Positions 1 through 9,295 are shown, counted from the first letter of the stretch. The stretch: 64,000 nt of DNA from Emticicia sp. C21 (GCF_003418935.1 NZ_QVMT01000005.1:248279-312278); one strand, 5' to 3'. Notes: generated by a model from the letters alone, not told the origin. Numbers and translations are program-made.

Positions 1-734
1 GTTTCCTGATTTTCTTTTAAAAACTCGTAGAAAAAACGCAAGGTAAATACCCAGATAAGCGATATGCCCAGTAATAATCCATGTGGCGTTTTTTCTTTTG
101 TGCGATTCCACAAATAGAATAATAGCCCCCAAAGTATAAGGCAGGAAAGTGCTTCGTATAATTGCGCAGGGTGTCTGGTAAATGTTTCCGGGGTCATTGT
201 CAAAGAACCATCAGGATTCATGCTGAATACATTGAAACGAAAAGCCCAGGGTACATTACTTTGTTTTCCTAAAATCTCGTGGTTCATCAGGTTTCCTAAG
301 CGAATAAATGCTCCACCTAAAGCAGCAGTTATCACAATTCTGTCAGTAACCCATAAAAAAGGCTGGTCTTTATGTTTTCTGCTATAGATAAACAAGGCTA
401 TCAGGGTACCAATAAGAAATCCGTGACTGGCAAGGCCACTATAAGGTGGCATAATCATATCTATCAGGAATTTGCCGGGATTTTGCTTGAAACTGTCAAA
501 TTCATAGAAAAAATAATGACCAAAACGAGCACCGATAACCGTAGCAATTATCATAGTAAATAAAAGGATATCAAGGTCTTTGGCAGGTTTATGTTCTTTC
601 TTGAAGACATGAGACATAATCTGGAAACCAATCAGGAAGCCAGAAGCAAAGAGTATTCCGTACCAACGCAGTTCAAATCCGCCAAGTTTCGCAATGATTG
701 GATTGACATTCCAGGGGATTTCTAAAAATATCAT
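1..734 (-). CDS. lgt: Prolipoprotein diacylglyceryl transferase, copy 1 (3' end outside window)
   Basis: Inner-membrane enzyme that moves diacylglycerol from phosphatidylglycerol to the lipobox cysteine of prolipoproteins. About 244 residues are in the window, with no stop before the edge. The protein starts MIFLEIPWNVNP and carries the Lgt signatures GLASHG, FIRLGNLMNHE and HPAQLYEA, nearly the same as in the complete copy at 1004-1900. Differences are mostly conservative, so both copies look functional. The start at 734 is supported by a TAGTTTTG -7 box 24 bases upstream and by exact alignment with copy 2. The C-terminus cannot be seen. Confidence 0.93.
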   Translation of the reverse strand, partial: MIFLEIPWNVNPIIAKLGGFELRWYGILFASGFLIGFQIMSHVFKKEHKPAKDLDILLFTMIIATVIGARFGHYFFYEFDSFKQNPGKFLIDMIMPPYSGLASHGFLIGTLIALFIYSRKHKDQPFLWVTDRIVITAALGGAFIRLGNLMNHEILGKQSNVPWAFRFNVFSMNPDGSLTMTPETFTRHPAQLYEALSCLILWGLLFYLWNRTKEKTPHGLLLGISLIWVFTLRFFYEFLKENQE

Positions 735-757
735 ATTCTAGTGGTTTGATTTTTTCG

Positions 758-765
758 CAAAACTA
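758..765 (-). promoter_or_regulatory. -7 box of lgt copy 1
   Basis: Reads TAGTTTTG on the minus strand, matching the Bacteroidota consensus TAnnTTTG, 24 bases before the ATG. The same box sits at the same distance before copy 2. No clear -33 TTG is seen. Confidence 0.55.
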
Positions 766-930
766 TAAGTTTTATCTGATACTTGGATAAAAGGAGATTT
801 TACTTTAATGTAAACCGGGGATTATTTTATAATGAAAACAATACAGTATTAATGCTCTAAAAGCGTGAGCCATGGAATTAAATGTTAAGAAGAGAGGGAA
901 AGATTGAGATCGAAGCTAGTCAGGATTGAT

Positions 931-1004
931 AAAAATAAGGGTGTCTGAGTTTTTCTTCGCCAATAGTATTTTGCAGTTATTGACTTTTAGACACCCTTAT
1001 TTTT
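931..1004 (-). terminator. Long-loop terminator of lgt copy 2
   Basis: A perfect 16-bp inverted repeat (931-946 with 989-1004) encloses a 42-base loop. The proximal arm touches the first base of the stop codon, and on the minus strand the hairpin ends in a run of T. It separates the two lgt copies, so copy 1 needs its own promoter. The loop is unusually long for an intrinsic terminator. Confidence 0.6.
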
Positions 1005-1900
1005 TATTTCGATTTGGCAGGTTTAGCTGTTTCAAATGTATGAGTAGAATAATACTCAGCATCTTTTTTGCCTTTTGTAAAGGCATAATATAGAACACCA
1101 ATGCCTAATAAAACAGCCGGAATACTTAATATCTGCCCCATATTCCATGTCATTTTATCTTCAAATGCTTCCTGATTTTCTTTCAAAAACTCATAGAAGA
1201 ATCTTAGCGTAAACACCCATATAAGGAATATTCCTAATAATAATCCATGTGGCATTTTTTCTTTGAAGCGGTTCCACAAATAGAATAGCAATCCACAAAG
1301 AATCAGACATGAAAGCGCCTCATATAGCTGTGCCGGATGACGAGTGAATGATTCTGGAGTCATCTTCATAGATCCATCAGGATTCAAGCTGAATGTATTA
1401 AAACGGAAAGCCCAGGGTACATTGCTTGGTTTGCCTAAAATTTCATGGTTCATCAGATTTCCTAAACGAATAAACGCTCCACCTAATGCTACGGTTATTA
1501 CCACACGGTCGGTAACCCATAAGAAAGGCTGGTCTTTATGTCTACGACCATATAGAAAAAGGGCAGTAAGAATACCGATAGTAGCTCCATGACTAGCCAG
1601 ACCATTATAAGGTGGTACAATCATATCAATCAGAAATTTGCCCGGGTTTTGAAGGAAACTATCGAATTCGTAGAAGAAATAATGTCCAAAACGAGCGCCA
1701 ATAACTGTGGCAATAATCATCACAAATAAAAGTGCATCAAGGTCTTTTTCAGGTTTATGTTCTTTTTTGAAAATATGCGACATTATCTGGTAGCCAATCA
1801 GGAAGCCCGAAGCAAATAATAATCCATACCAACGCAGTTCAAATCCACCAAGTTTTGCAATAATGGGATTGACATTCCAGGGAATTTCTAAAAATATCAT
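1004..1900 (-). CDS. lgt: Prolipoprotein diacylglyceryl transferase, copy 2
   Basis: Complete 298-residue Lgt, a polytopic inner-membrane enzyme that makes the first lipoprotein modification, using phosphatidylglycerol. Visible family motifs are GLASHG (about 100-105, including the conserved His104), FIRLGNLMNHE (143-153, with Arg145 and Asn148) and HPAQLYEA (188-195). The C-terminal tail is charged. The ATG at 1900 aligns with that of copy 1. A -7 box TATTTTTG lies 24 bases upstream and an inverted-repeat terminator overlaps the stop. Most bacteria have a single lgt; two adjacent complete-looking copies, with duplicated upstream DNA, indicate a tandem duplication. Confidence 0.96.
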   Translation of the reverse strand: MIFLEIPWNVNPIIAKLGGFELRWYGLLFASGFLIGYQIMSHIFKKEHKPEKDLDALLFVMIIATVIGARFGHYFFYEFDSFLQNPGKFLIDMIVPPYNGLASHGATIGILTALFLYGRRHKDQPFLWVTDRVVITVALGGAFIRLGNLMNHEILGKPSNVPWAFRFNTFSLNPDGSMKMTPESFTRHPAQLYEALSCLILCGLLFYLWNRFKEKMPHGLLLGIFLIWVFTLRFFYEFLKENQEAFEDKMTWNMGQILSIPAVLLGIGVLYYAFTKGKKDAEYYSTHTFETAKPAKSK

Positions 1901-1923
1901 GTTGTAGGTGTTTGATTTTTTCT

Positions 1924-1931
1924 CAAAAATA
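1924..1931 (-). promoter_or_regulatory. -7 box of lgt copy 2
   Basis: TATTTTTG on the minus strand, 24 bases before the start codon. The surrounding DNA resembles that at 740-780, so the promoter was duplicated together with the gene. Confidence 0.55.
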
Positions 1932-1996
1932 TAAGTTTTATCCGATAGATGGTTGCAAAAGTTTTAAAGAACTATGAAGATACGTTTAAAAAAGTA

Positions 1997-2004
1997 TAAT
2001 TTTG
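1997..2004 (+). promoter_or_regulatory. -7 box of the small membrane protein gene
   Basis: TAATTTTG matches TAnnTTTG. It overlaps a possible TTG start at 2002, so transcription would begin after that codon. This argues for translation from the ATG at 2023 with a very short leader. Confidence 0.5.
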
Positions 2005-2022
2005 TTAACTATACTTTTTAAA

Positions 2023-2439
2023 ATGCAAGCTGTGAAAAAGTTTTTGAACGATATATATGAGGGGTACTATACTTTTCAGCTCTGGCATATAGGCCCGACG
2101 CTGGCACCAACCTATACTCAAGACAGATTTCCTTTTATTTTCTTAGGCTATTATGCTGGATTTATGCTATTACTTATCAGAATATTTTTCAGAATTCTGT
2201 CAATATATCATCTTACCCATCTGACATATATCTACCTTATCACAGCTTTTGGTTTTTTAATCCCGTATCTATTTATTTATCGATTAATCAGAAAAGAAAT
2301 TGGCAAAAGAGACTTAGTACATCAAAATGAGATTGAAGCCCGTAAACAAAAGCTATGGAAATTCTTAATATTTATCCTTTTTTCTCTAATATCTATCATC
2401 TTTTTACCTTTACTTTATGATTTATGCTTGCTTTGGTAA
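2023..2439 (+). CDS. Hypothetical small integral membrane protein
   Basis: A 138-residue protein I cannot assign to a family. After a short soluble N-terminus there are three hydrophobic segments, at roughly 48-66 (AGFMLLLIRIFFRIL), 70-90 (IYLITAFGFLIPYLFIY) and 115-136 (FLIFILFSLISIIFLPLL). A charged stretch rich in Arg, Lys and Glu separates the second and third. I chose the ATG at 2023 over an in-frame TTG at 2002 because the -7 box covers the latter. It is flanked by lgt (divergent) and argC; nothing in the context suggests a function. Confidence 0.65.
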   Translation: MQAVKKFLNDIYEGYYTFQLWHIGPTLAPTYTQDRFPFIFLGYYAGFMLLLIRIFFRILSIYHLTHLTYIYLITAFGFLIPYLFIYRLIRKEIGKRDLVHQNEIEARKQKLWKFLIFILFSLISIIFLPLLYDLCLLW

Positions 2440-2479
2440 AAGCGTAAATTAGTTCTACTATATTTAGAGAAATATCCCT

Positions 2480-2487
2480 TAAATTTG
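2480..2487 (+). promoter_or_regulatory. -7 box upstream of argC
   Basis: TAAATTTG, a full match to TAnnTTTG. It would give a leader of about 150 bases before argC. No ORF lies in the leader, and no clear arginine-repressor box was recognised. Confidence 0.4.
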
Positions 2488-2642
2488 CAACAGAAACTTC
2501 TGCAAACTATCTATTGTTATACTACATAACCCATTAACCGGGCAAAATATCCTTGTACCAGCAATATTTTAATAAAAACATTACTCTTTGACAACCAGCT
2601 ATCAATCCAACGATTGGTAAGGCTTTAAATTTTTACTCGTTT

Positions 2643-3611
2643 ATGAAAATAAATATCGGAATCATCGGAGGGGCAGGTTATACAGGCGGAGAACTATTAA
2701 GAATCTTATTAAATCACCCGAATACAAATATTGCTTTTGTTAATTCTAAAAGTCAGGCGGGCAAACCGGTATACTCTACGCATGGTGATTTATTAGGTGA
2801 AACTGACATCAGATTTGCCGATGAACAGGATTTCAGCAAAGCAGATATATTATTTCTTTGTTCTGGGCATAATGAATCGAAAAAATTCTTAGCTGAAAAC
2901 GCCATTCCAGAAAGTATAAAGATTGTTGACCTAAGTACTGATTTCCGTGATGAAAGCAATGGCTTTACCTATGGTTTGCCGGAATTGCAAAGAGAAAAGA
3001 TAAAGACAGCTTCTAAAATTGCTAACCCTGGTTGTTTTGCTACAAGTATTGAATTAGCAGTATTGCCTTTAGCTAATGCAGGTTTGATAAAAGAAGACAT
3101 ACATGTAAGTGCGATTACCGGAAGCACAGGAGCAGGACAATCATTATCAGCCACTACACATTTTAGTTGGAGAAATAATAATATTTCTATTTATAAAGCA
3201 TTTACGCATCAACATCTCAAAGAAATCACGCAAAGTATTAAATCTTTACAAGCTGATTTCGGAAAAGCCATAAATTTTATTCCCTATCGTGGGAACTTCA
3301 CGAGAGGAATTATGGCGAATATTTATACCAAGTTTGAAGGTACAATAGCAGAAGCACATGAGCTGTATCAGCAATACTACGCCGCTCACCCGTTCACTTA
3401 TATAAGCGATGAAGCAGAAATAGATTTAAAACAGGTAGTAAATACCAATAAATGTATTCTGCACCTTGAAAAACACGGTGATAATCTGCTGATAAGCAGT
3501 ATTATTGATAACCTAACCAAAGGGGCATCCGGGCAGGCTGTACAAAATATGAACCTGATTTTTGGATTAGATGAGACAGCAGGATTGAAATTGAAGCCGG
3601 TTGGGTTTTAA
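2643..3611 (+). CDS. argC: N-acetyl-gamma-glutamyl-phosphate reductase
   Basis: Cytoplasmic NADPH-dependent reductase of arginine biosynthesis, converting N-acetylglutamyl phosphate (in many Bacteroidota the N-succinyl analogue) to the semialdehyde. The 322-residue protein has the N-terminal nucleotide-binding loop GIIGGAGYTGGE (6-17), YGLPE (110-114) and the active-site motif NPGCFATS with catalytic Cys131. Length is normal. In many relatives argC sits beside argG and argD; here it stands alone, with argG about 60 kb away at the other end of the window. The ATG start is the only one that keeps the Rossmann loop at the N-terminus. Confidence 0.96.
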   Translation: MKINIGIIGGAGYTGGELLRILLNHPNTNIAFVNSKSQAGKPVYSTHGDLLGETDIRFADEQDFSKADILFLCSGHNESKKFLAENAIPESIKIVDLSTDFRDESNGFTYGLPELQREKIKTASKIANPGCFATSIELAVLPLANAGLIKEDIHVSAITGSTGAGQSLSATTHFSWRNNNISIYKAFTHQHLKEITQSIKSLQADFGKAINFIPYRGNFTRGIMANIYTKFEGTIAEAHELYQQYYAAHPFTYISDEAEIDLKQVVNTNKCILHLEKHGDNLLISSIIDNLTKGASGQAVQNMNLIFGLDETAGLKLKPVGF

Positions 3612-3614
3612 TAT

Positions 3615-3747
3615 TGTAGAGACGTAATGCATTACGTCTCCGAGGGCATATCCTGATCAGTAAAAGTTATTTGGGGAGATGTTTTTCAGTAAAATAGTTT
3701 TTTTCTGCTTAAAGGCCAATAGAGACGTATTGCAATACGTCTCTACA
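3615..3747. repeat. Palindrome pair with 12-bp terminal inverted repeats (MITE/REP-like)
   Basis: Two perfect palindromes, a 22-mer at 3619-3640 and a 24-mer at 3721-3744, share the core AGAGACGTA/TACGTCTCT. The outermost 12 bases (3615-3626 and 3736-3747) are perfect inverted repeats beginning TGTAGAGACG. About 80 bases of unremarkable DNA lie between. The element fills the gap between the convergent argC and kdsC genes and encodes nothing. It could be a non-autonomous mobile element, a REP doublet, or simply a bidirectional terminator. Confidence 0.6.
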
Positions 3748-3754
3748 AAAAATC

Positions 3755-4276
3755 CTAAAATATCTTCATCCACTTCCCTTGTTCTTTCATTACCATTTCT
3801 ATAATCTCTCTTACTGCGCCTTTCCCTCCGTCTTTTGTTGATTTGTATAAGGCTATCTCCTGAATTTCATCTACAGCATCGGCAGGGCAGACTGATAACA
3901 CATTCCTATGTTTCATAATCTCCCAATCAGGTAAATCGTCTCCCATATAGATAGTCTGGTCGGCTGTTAGATTATTGTCTATTAAATACTGGTCGAAAAC
4001 AGATAATTTCTGGTCAGTTCTTACGCCTAAGAAAATATCTTTAATTCCCAATGGCGAAAGCCTTTCTCTAACGCTTTCTTCTTTTCCTCCTGAAATGATA
4101 GCAATATGATATCCTGAGCGTACGGCCTTTCCCATCGCATACCCATCTTTTACATTAAAGGTACGGGCTAATTCTCCACCTCTCAGCGCAAGTACAGTAG
4201 AATCGGTTAAGACACCGTCTATATCAAAAATAAAGGTAGTGATTTTACGAAGCTTAGATTTTAATTTTAGGTTCAT
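3755..4276 (-). CDS. kdsC: KdsC-type HAD phosphatase (3-deoxy-D-manno-octulosonate 8-phosphate phosphatase)
   Basis: HAD-superfamily hydrolase of the KdsC group, which removes phosphate from KDO 8-phosphate in lipopolysaccharide inner-core synthesis. From the ATG at 4276 it is 173 residues. Motif I is DIDGVLTDS (Asp18, Asp20), motif II Ser62 in IISGG, and motif IV GDDLPD (112-117). The C-terminal GGKGAVREI is typical of KdsC. A GTG nine codons earlier would add a hydrophobic extension not expected in the family. It is divergent from pbpC. The related YrbI/CMP-sugar-linked phosphatases are an alternative specificity. Confidence 0.85.
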   Translation of the reverse strand: MNLKLKSKLRKITTFIFDIDGVLTDSTVLALRGGELARTFNVKDGYAMGKAVRSGYHIAIISGGKEESVRERLSPLGIKDIFLGVRTDQKLSVFDQYLIDNNLTADQTIYMGDDLPDWEIMKHRNVLSVCPADAVDEIQEIALYKSTKDGGKGAVREIIEMVMKEQGKWMKIF

Positions 4277-4354
4277 GAAAAAAATAAGGTAATTTGAAAC
4301 CACAATATTCGTGTAAATTCGTTTAATTCATGGCAAATTCTAAAAAATAAATTC

Positions 4355-6691
4355 GTGTTCAAGTCTCTCTCTCAAAAACTTTTCGGCTTCTTCTTTAAAA
4401 GCATTTATGGGAAAACGATTATTGTATTGTTGGGACTAATGATTCTGCTGAACCTGACTTTTCCACTAAAAATAAACACGAAATATTCCACCTTAATTAC
4501 TGCCTCCGACGGCACACTATTACATGCTTTCTTAAGTCCCGATGATAAATGGCGCATGTATGTAGAATTAAAAGAAATTACGCCAACTCTTCGAAAAGCC
4601 ATTATTACTAAAGAAGACAAGTATTTCTACTACCATTTTGGGGTTAATCCAATTGCTATTATCAGAGCATTATATAATAATGTTACTAAAGGTAGGCGCA
4701 CTTCGGGGGCAAGTACGATTACGATGCAGGTAGTGCGTATGCTATATCCAAATGAACGGACATATTGGAATAAGCTATCTGAGATTGGAAAAGCTACACA
4801 ATTGGAAATTTTTTACTCGAAAGAAGAAATTCTTCAAATGTATCTCAATCTGGTGCCTTATGGGTCTAATATTGAGGGAATCAAATCTGCTTCTTATTTA
4901 TATTTTCAGAAATCGCCAGATAGATTGAGTCTGGCGGAGGTAACTACTTTGGCTATTATACCTAATAGACCCACAAGTTTGCAATTAGGTACTAAAAATC
5001 CTCTGATTGTGCAGGAAAGGAATAAATGGTTGGAGCGATTCAGAAAAGAAAAAGCATTTGAGAATCAGGCAATTAATGACGCAACCAAAGAGCCACTTCA
5101 AGTAAGTCGACATGAAGCGCCTAAATTAGTGCCACATCTGGCTTTAAGATTGAAAAAGCAGTATCCTGATGAGCCAACTATCAGAACTTATATTAAACAA
5201 CCTATACAAGCAAAAGTAGAACAGATTGTCGGGAATTATGCCAACAGAGTTCGGGCGATGAATATCCATAATGCCGCTGTTCTGGTTATCAATAATGAAA
5301 CCATGCAGGTAGAAAGCTACGTAGGTTCAGCAGATTTTTATAATAAGACGGATGGAGGGCAGGTAGATGGCATTCAAGCCATTCGTTCACCCGGAAGTGC
5401 CTTAAAACCTGTTCTTTATGCTACTGCCTTCGATAAAGGACTCATTACTCCCAAAAACATTATTAATGATGTACCAACGAATTTCAGCGGTTTTGAACCT
5501 GAAAACTTTGATAAGAAATTCAATGGTAAGGTAACAGTAGAATTTGCTCTGGCTAATTCATTAAATATCCCTGCAGTAAAAGTTGTAAGAGATTTAGGAA
5601 AGAAAGAATTGATAGAGGTATTAAAGAAAGCCAATTTTCAAACTGTAAAGAAGCAGGAAAAGGATTTAGGTCTTTCAATAGTGCTGGGAGGATGCGGAGT
5701 AACCTTAGAGGAAATGACGCAATTGTATGCCGTATTTGCGAATCATGGAAAATGGGAGAAAGCCAGATTGAAAAGAGAGGCAAAAGAGAGTAGAAGTGTA
5801 TCGCCATTAGTTTCTCCGGAGTCTTGCTTTCTGATTACGCAGATTTTATCCCAAATTAAGAGACCAGATTTGCCTAATAATTTCGATTACACTTATCGCT
5901 TACCTAAAATCGCGTGGAAAACGGGTACTTCTTTCGGAAAACGTGATGCGTGGAGCATTGGCTATAATAAGAAATACACAATTGGAGTTTGGGTAGGTAA
6001 TTTTTCGGGAGAAGGTGTTCCTGAATTGAGTGGAGCAGAAATAGCTACGCCTTTATTGTTTCAAATCTTTAATAGCATTGATTACAATTCCAATAACGAA
6101 TGGTTTCAGCAACCCAAAAATGTGGTTTCTCGACAGGTCTGTGCCGAATCAGGTGATTTGCCGAATGAATACTGCCCCAATAAAATTCTGGATTATTCTA
6201 TCAGGAATGTCTCACATACCCATAAGTGTGCCCATATCAAGCAATTTTTTGTCAATTATGCTGAAACTATCAGCTATTGTACGCAATGCTTACCTATGGA
6301 TGGCAATTACAAGGGAAAGAACTACATGAACTACGCCCCTGAACTCATCAGTTTTTATGAATTGAAGCATATTCTTTATGAGCGTATTCCGCCTCACAAT
6401 CTAGCCTGCACCAGAGTGTTTGGCACTGTTAATAATCTGCCTGTTATCACTAATCCTAACGAGGGAAGCGAATATTATATTAATGCTAAAGACCCACAAC
6501 AAATGCAATTGGCTTGTCAGGCGGCAAATGACGTGAAAGAGGTGTATTGGTATCTGAATGATAAGTTACTTAGAAAAGCAAAAGCCAATCAACCTGTCTT
6601 TTTTGTACCGACTGCGGGTAAATTACGGATTTCATGTACTGATGATAAAGGAAGAAGTAGTACTATTTCAGTGACAATAAAGTCGGAATAA
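4355..6691 (+). CDS. pbpC: Penicillin-binding protein 1C (bifunctional transglycosylase/transpeptidase)
   Basis: Membrane-anchored peptidoglycan synthase of 778 residues. Order of parts: transmembrane anchor at about 18-38; glycosyltransferase family 51 domain at about 45-230 with catalytic Glu87 in KEDKYFYYHFG and GASTITMQ (118-125); transpeptidase domain at about 300-560 with SALK (Ser348, Lys351), SLN (402-404) and KTG (522-524); then the C-terminal PBP1C-specific region rich in Cys and Asn. The start is GTG, needed to include the anchor. PbpC is often paired with an alpha-2-macroglobulin gene; none is present in this window. It reads toward ahcY. Confidence 0.95.
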   Translation: MFKSLSQKLFGFFFKSIYGKTIIVLLGLMILLNLTFPLKINTKYSTLITASDGTLLHAFLSPDDKWRMYVELKEITPTLRKAIITKEDKYFYYHFGVNPIAIIRALYNNVTKGRRTSGASTITMQVVRMLYPNERTYWNKLSEIGKATQLEIFYSKEEILQMYLNLVPYGSNIEGIKSASYLYFQKSPDRLSLAEVTTLAIIPNRPTSLQLGTKNPLIVQERNKWLERFRKEKAFENQAINDATKEPLQVSRHEAPKLVPHLALRLKKQYPDEPTIRTYIKQPIQAKVEQIVGNYANRVRAMNIHNAAVLVINNETMQVESYVGSADFYNKTDGGQVDGIQAIRSPGSALKPVLYATAFDKGLITPKNIINDVPTNFSGFEPENFDKKFNGKVTVEFALANSLNIPAVKVVRDLGKKELIEVLKKANFQTVKKQEKDLGLSIVLGGCGVTLEEMTQLYAVFANHGKWEKARLKREAKESRSVSPLVSPESCFLITQILSQIKRPDLPNNFDYTYRLPKIAWKTGTSFGKRDAWSIGYNKKYTIGVWVGNFSGEGVPELSGAEIATPLLFQIFNSIDYNSNNEWFQQPKNVVSRQVCAESGDLPNEYCPNKILDYSIRNVSHTHKCAHIKQFFVNYAETISYCTQCLPMDGNYKGKNYMNYAPELISFYELKHILYERIPPHNLACTRVFGTVNNLPVITNPNEGSEYYINAKDPQQMQLACQAANDVKEVYWYLNDKLLRKAKANQPVFFVPTAGKLRISCTDDKGRSSTISVTIKSE

Positions 6692-6696
6692 AACAA

Positions 6697-6726
6697 AAGA
6701 GAGGAACTCTTACGAATCCCTCTCTT
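6697..6726 (-). terminator. Terminator between convergent pbpC and ahcY
   Basis: Stem AAGAGAGG/CCTCTCTT (8 bp) with a 14-base loop. On the minus strand it is followed by a T-rich tract, so it best serves ahcY. Confidence 0.7.
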
Positions 6727-6747
6727 GCTGTTGAAATTTCAACAATA

Positions 6748-8058
6748 TTAATAACGATACATTTCTGATTTGAATGGACCTTCTGTTGATACACCGATAT
6801 AAGCGGCTTGGTCAGCATTCAATGTATCTAATTTGGCACCTACGTGAGATAAGTGGAAAGCAGCTACTTTCTCATCTAATTGCTTAGGCAATACGTATAC
6901 TTTCTTCTCATATTTGTCACTGTTGGTCCACAATTCGATTTGTGCCAATGTCTGATTCGAGAACGAACATGACATTACAAAAGATGGATGACCCATTGCA
7001 CAACCTAAGTTTACTAAACGACCTTCAGCTAGAATGATAATTTCTTTACCATCGATTTCGTACATATCAACCTGTGGTTTGATAGTAGTTTTAGAATGTC
7101 CGTAGTTGTTGTTCAACCACGCCATATCGATTTCGTTATCGAAGTGACCGATGTTACAAACCACAGCTTTATCACGCATCGCTTTAAAGTGACGGTCACG
7201 GATGATGTCGATGTTTCCGGTTGCTGTTACAAAGATATTCGCACGGGTAGCTGCTTCGTCCATCGTAACTACCTCATAACCGTCCATAGCTGCCTGAAGT
7301 GCACAGATTGGGTCGATTTCAGTTACCAAAACTCTACACCCTGCACCACGCAATGAATCTGCCGAACCTTTACCTACATCACCATAACCAGCTACAACTG
7401 CTACTTTACCAGCCAACATTAAGTCAGTTGCACGACGAATCGCATCAACTAATGATTCACGACAACCGTATTTGTTATCAAATTTAGATTTAGTTACAGA
7501 GTCGTTTACGTTGATAGCCGGTAAGTGTAAAGTACCGTTTCTTTGACGCTCGTATAGACGGTGAACACCGGTAGTTGTTTCTTCTGATAAACCTTTGATA
7601 TCGCCAATTAACTCAGGATATTTGTCAAACACCATGTTTGTTAAATCACCACCATCATCCAAAATCATGTTTAATGGTTGTTGTTCTTCACCAAAAAACA
7701 AAGTTTGTTCAATACACCAGTCAAACTCTTCTGCAGTTTGTCCTTTCCAAGCATAAACCTGAATACCAGCGGCAGCAATAGCAGCAGCAGCGTGATCTTG
7801 CGTTGAGAAGATATTACATGATGACCAAGTAACTTCAGCACCCAACTCTACCAATGTTTCAATCAAAACCGCAGTCTGGATAGTCATGTGTAAACAACCT
7901 GCTACACGTGCACCTGCTAATGGTTTTGATGGACCGTACTCTTTACGAATAGACATCAAGCCCGGCATCTCTGCTTCAGCTAATTTGATTTCTTTACGAC
8001 CCCAATCGGCAAGGGCTATGTCTTTTACTTTGTAAGGAATGTAATTTTTTGTTGACAT
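6748..8058 (-). CDS. ahcY: Adenosylhomocysteinase
   Basis: Cytosolic NAD-dependent hydrolase that splits S-adenosylhomocysteine into adenosine and homocysteine, completing the methyl cycle. It has 436 residues, the length of the short bacterial form. The substrate domain contains SVTKSKFDN with Lys190 and Asp194, and the NAD-binding loop GYGDVGKG is at 224-231. The C-terminus ends in the conserved FKSEMYRY, where Lys and Tyr contact NAD of the neighbouring subunit. The gene is a single unit with its own -7 box and terminator. I saw no SAH-riboswitch-like structure in its 5' region. Confidence 0.98.
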   Translation of the reverse strand: MSTKNYIPYKVKDIALADWGRKEIKLAEAEMPGLMSIRKEYGPSKPLAGARVAGCLHMTIQTAVLIETLVELGAEVTWSSCNIFSTQDHAAAAIAAAGIQVYAWKGQTAEEFDWCIEQTLFFGEEQQPLNMILDDGGDLTNMVFDKYPELIGDIKGLSEETTTGVHRLYERQRNGTLHLPAINVNDSVTKSKFDNKYGCRESLVDAIRRATDLMLAGKVAVVAGYGDVGKGSADSLRGAGCRVLVTEIDPICALQAAMDGYEVVTMDEAATRANIFVTATGNIDIIRDRHFKAMRDKAVVCNIGHFDNEIDMAWLNNNYGHSKTTIKPQVDMYEIDGKEIIILAEGRLVNLGCAMGHPSFVMSCSFSNQTLAQIELWTNSDKYEKKVYVLPKQLDEKVAAFHLSHVGAKLDTLNADQAAYIGVSTEGPFKSEMYRY

Positions 8059-8121
8059 TATCTTTTAAGTTAATTTATCCTTATTAAATTGTTAATTTAG
8101 TTGGTTTTTCTAAATTACTGA

Positions 8122-8129
8122 CAAAATTA
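8122..8129 (-). promoter_or_regulatory. -7 box of ahcY
   Basis: TAATTTTG on the minus strand, about 63 bases before the start codon. The rest of 8130-8355 holds no ORF. At 8195-8220 there is a short GC-richer patch that may be a decayed repeat. Confidence 0.5.
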
Positions 8130-8355
8130 GGATAAATTATTGTGATAATAAATTTTATTTGGATAATTTTATTTAGGGATAATAAATTGTGGGGCATCCG
8201 GGTAACGGTCGCTTCTAGTTCGCCTCACATTTTTCTAATACTATAAGCAAAACAACCCCTGTCCCTCTTGGATAGAATAAAGGCGAAGTATGACTTGACA
8301 CAATAGACAGCTAATTTCATAATTCTTTATTGTCACATAAAGAACTCTAATCTAA

Positions 8356-9015
8356 CTAATTATTCTTCAATCGCATCTTTCCATCGGTCAGAATAATCTC
8401 ATCTTTTTTGTCCTGTTTTTTGTAGCCGTTTCCTTCGGGGTCAATGTTTGAGTCGAATCCGGTAGCCTGGGTGATCACTTTGTTTTCCATTTTGTCTTTC
8501 AGGCGGCCCAATCCACCAAATACAGTAGCTGATGCTTTCTCTTTCCAATAGGTACCAGTCAATTTGCTGCTAAATGTAATATCTATGAAACCATCACCAT
8601 TATTCTTCACTTCCAAGGTCTCGTCATTGTTCTGAGATTCTCCCATATGGTATTCCATACGAGGTTCTTTGATTTCTTCTACATATCTGATGGCTGCAAT
8701 ACCTTTATATTTGCCCAAATCCTGTGCTTTTTTGATATTTTCTTTGGTGTCGGGATTATCGGCATTTACAATCAGATAAGTACCTGATTCTACAGCAGAG
8801 CGACCATAGAAATCACCCAGCCATATACGTAACATTTTGTCGGGTTTGTTAGCATTACCAGTAAAATATCCATAGTTGCCGATTTTAATCTGGCGGGGCT
8901 GTGTTTTATATTCAGTGCCATTAATCATAACACTCATGGTATTATCGTTTGATACTTGGGCCAAAGCATTTGCCGTAATAAATAGCAGAATGATGAATGC
9001 ATAAGAGGTTTTCAT
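8356..9015 (-). CDS. Hypothetical exported protein
   Basis: A 219-residue protein with a clear Sec signal peptide (MKTSYAFIILLFITANALAQ, cleavage about residue 20) and no lipobox. I do not recognise the family. The mature part is hydrophilic and looks beta-rich, with segments such as MSVMINGTEYKT, GYFTGNANKPD and DGFIDITFSSKLTGTYW. It ends in a very basic and acidic tail (residues about 195-219). Probable location is the periplasm or outer-membrane surface. It stands alone between ahcY and a divergent esterase gene, with no operon partner. Confidence 0.75.
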   Translation of the reverse strand: MKTSYAFIILLFITANALAQVSNDNTMSVMINGTEYKTQPRQIKIGNYGYFTGNANKPDKMLRIWLGDFYGRSAVESGTYLIVNADNPDTKENIKKAQDLGKYKGIAAIRYVEEIKEPRMEYHMGESQNNDETLEVKNNGDGFIDITFSSKLTGTYWKEKASATVFGGLGRLKDKMENKVITQATGFDSNIDPEGNGYKKQDKKDEIILTDGKMRLKNN

Positions 9016-9287
9016 GTCTTTATTGATTAAGTATATGAGATAATAATGGGCATCTATACCCGAAAAACATGCGAATAACGCTATTCCTGATAAAGCGTAT
9101 AAATTTTTAATGATTATTGGTTTATAAAATTTACTGAAAGGTCGAAAGTATATATTTTCGGTTATATGGCATTTAATAGACGCTCTATTTGATTTAGTCA
9201 GGAGTATAGTTGAATCTATAACTAATGATGCCGAATTAAAATCTGTCTACCTGATTAAATAGCAAGGATTTATCTTTTGGTTTTTAC

Positions 9288-9295
9288 TATATTTG
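9288..9295 (+). promoter_or_regulatory. -7 box of the esterase-propeller gene
   Basis: TATATTTG, full consensus, 33 bases before the ATG at 9329. The rest of the 313-base gap 9016-9328, between divergent genes, shows no ORF or strong palindrome. Confidence 0.6.

Noticed and set aside
2002-2022. TTG start for the small membrane protein
   Set aside because: The codon lies inside the -7 box, so it would not be in the transcript.
8059-8355. SAH riboswitch before ahcY
   Set aside because: I found no pseudoknot-like paired segments; only a -7 box and AT-rich DNA.
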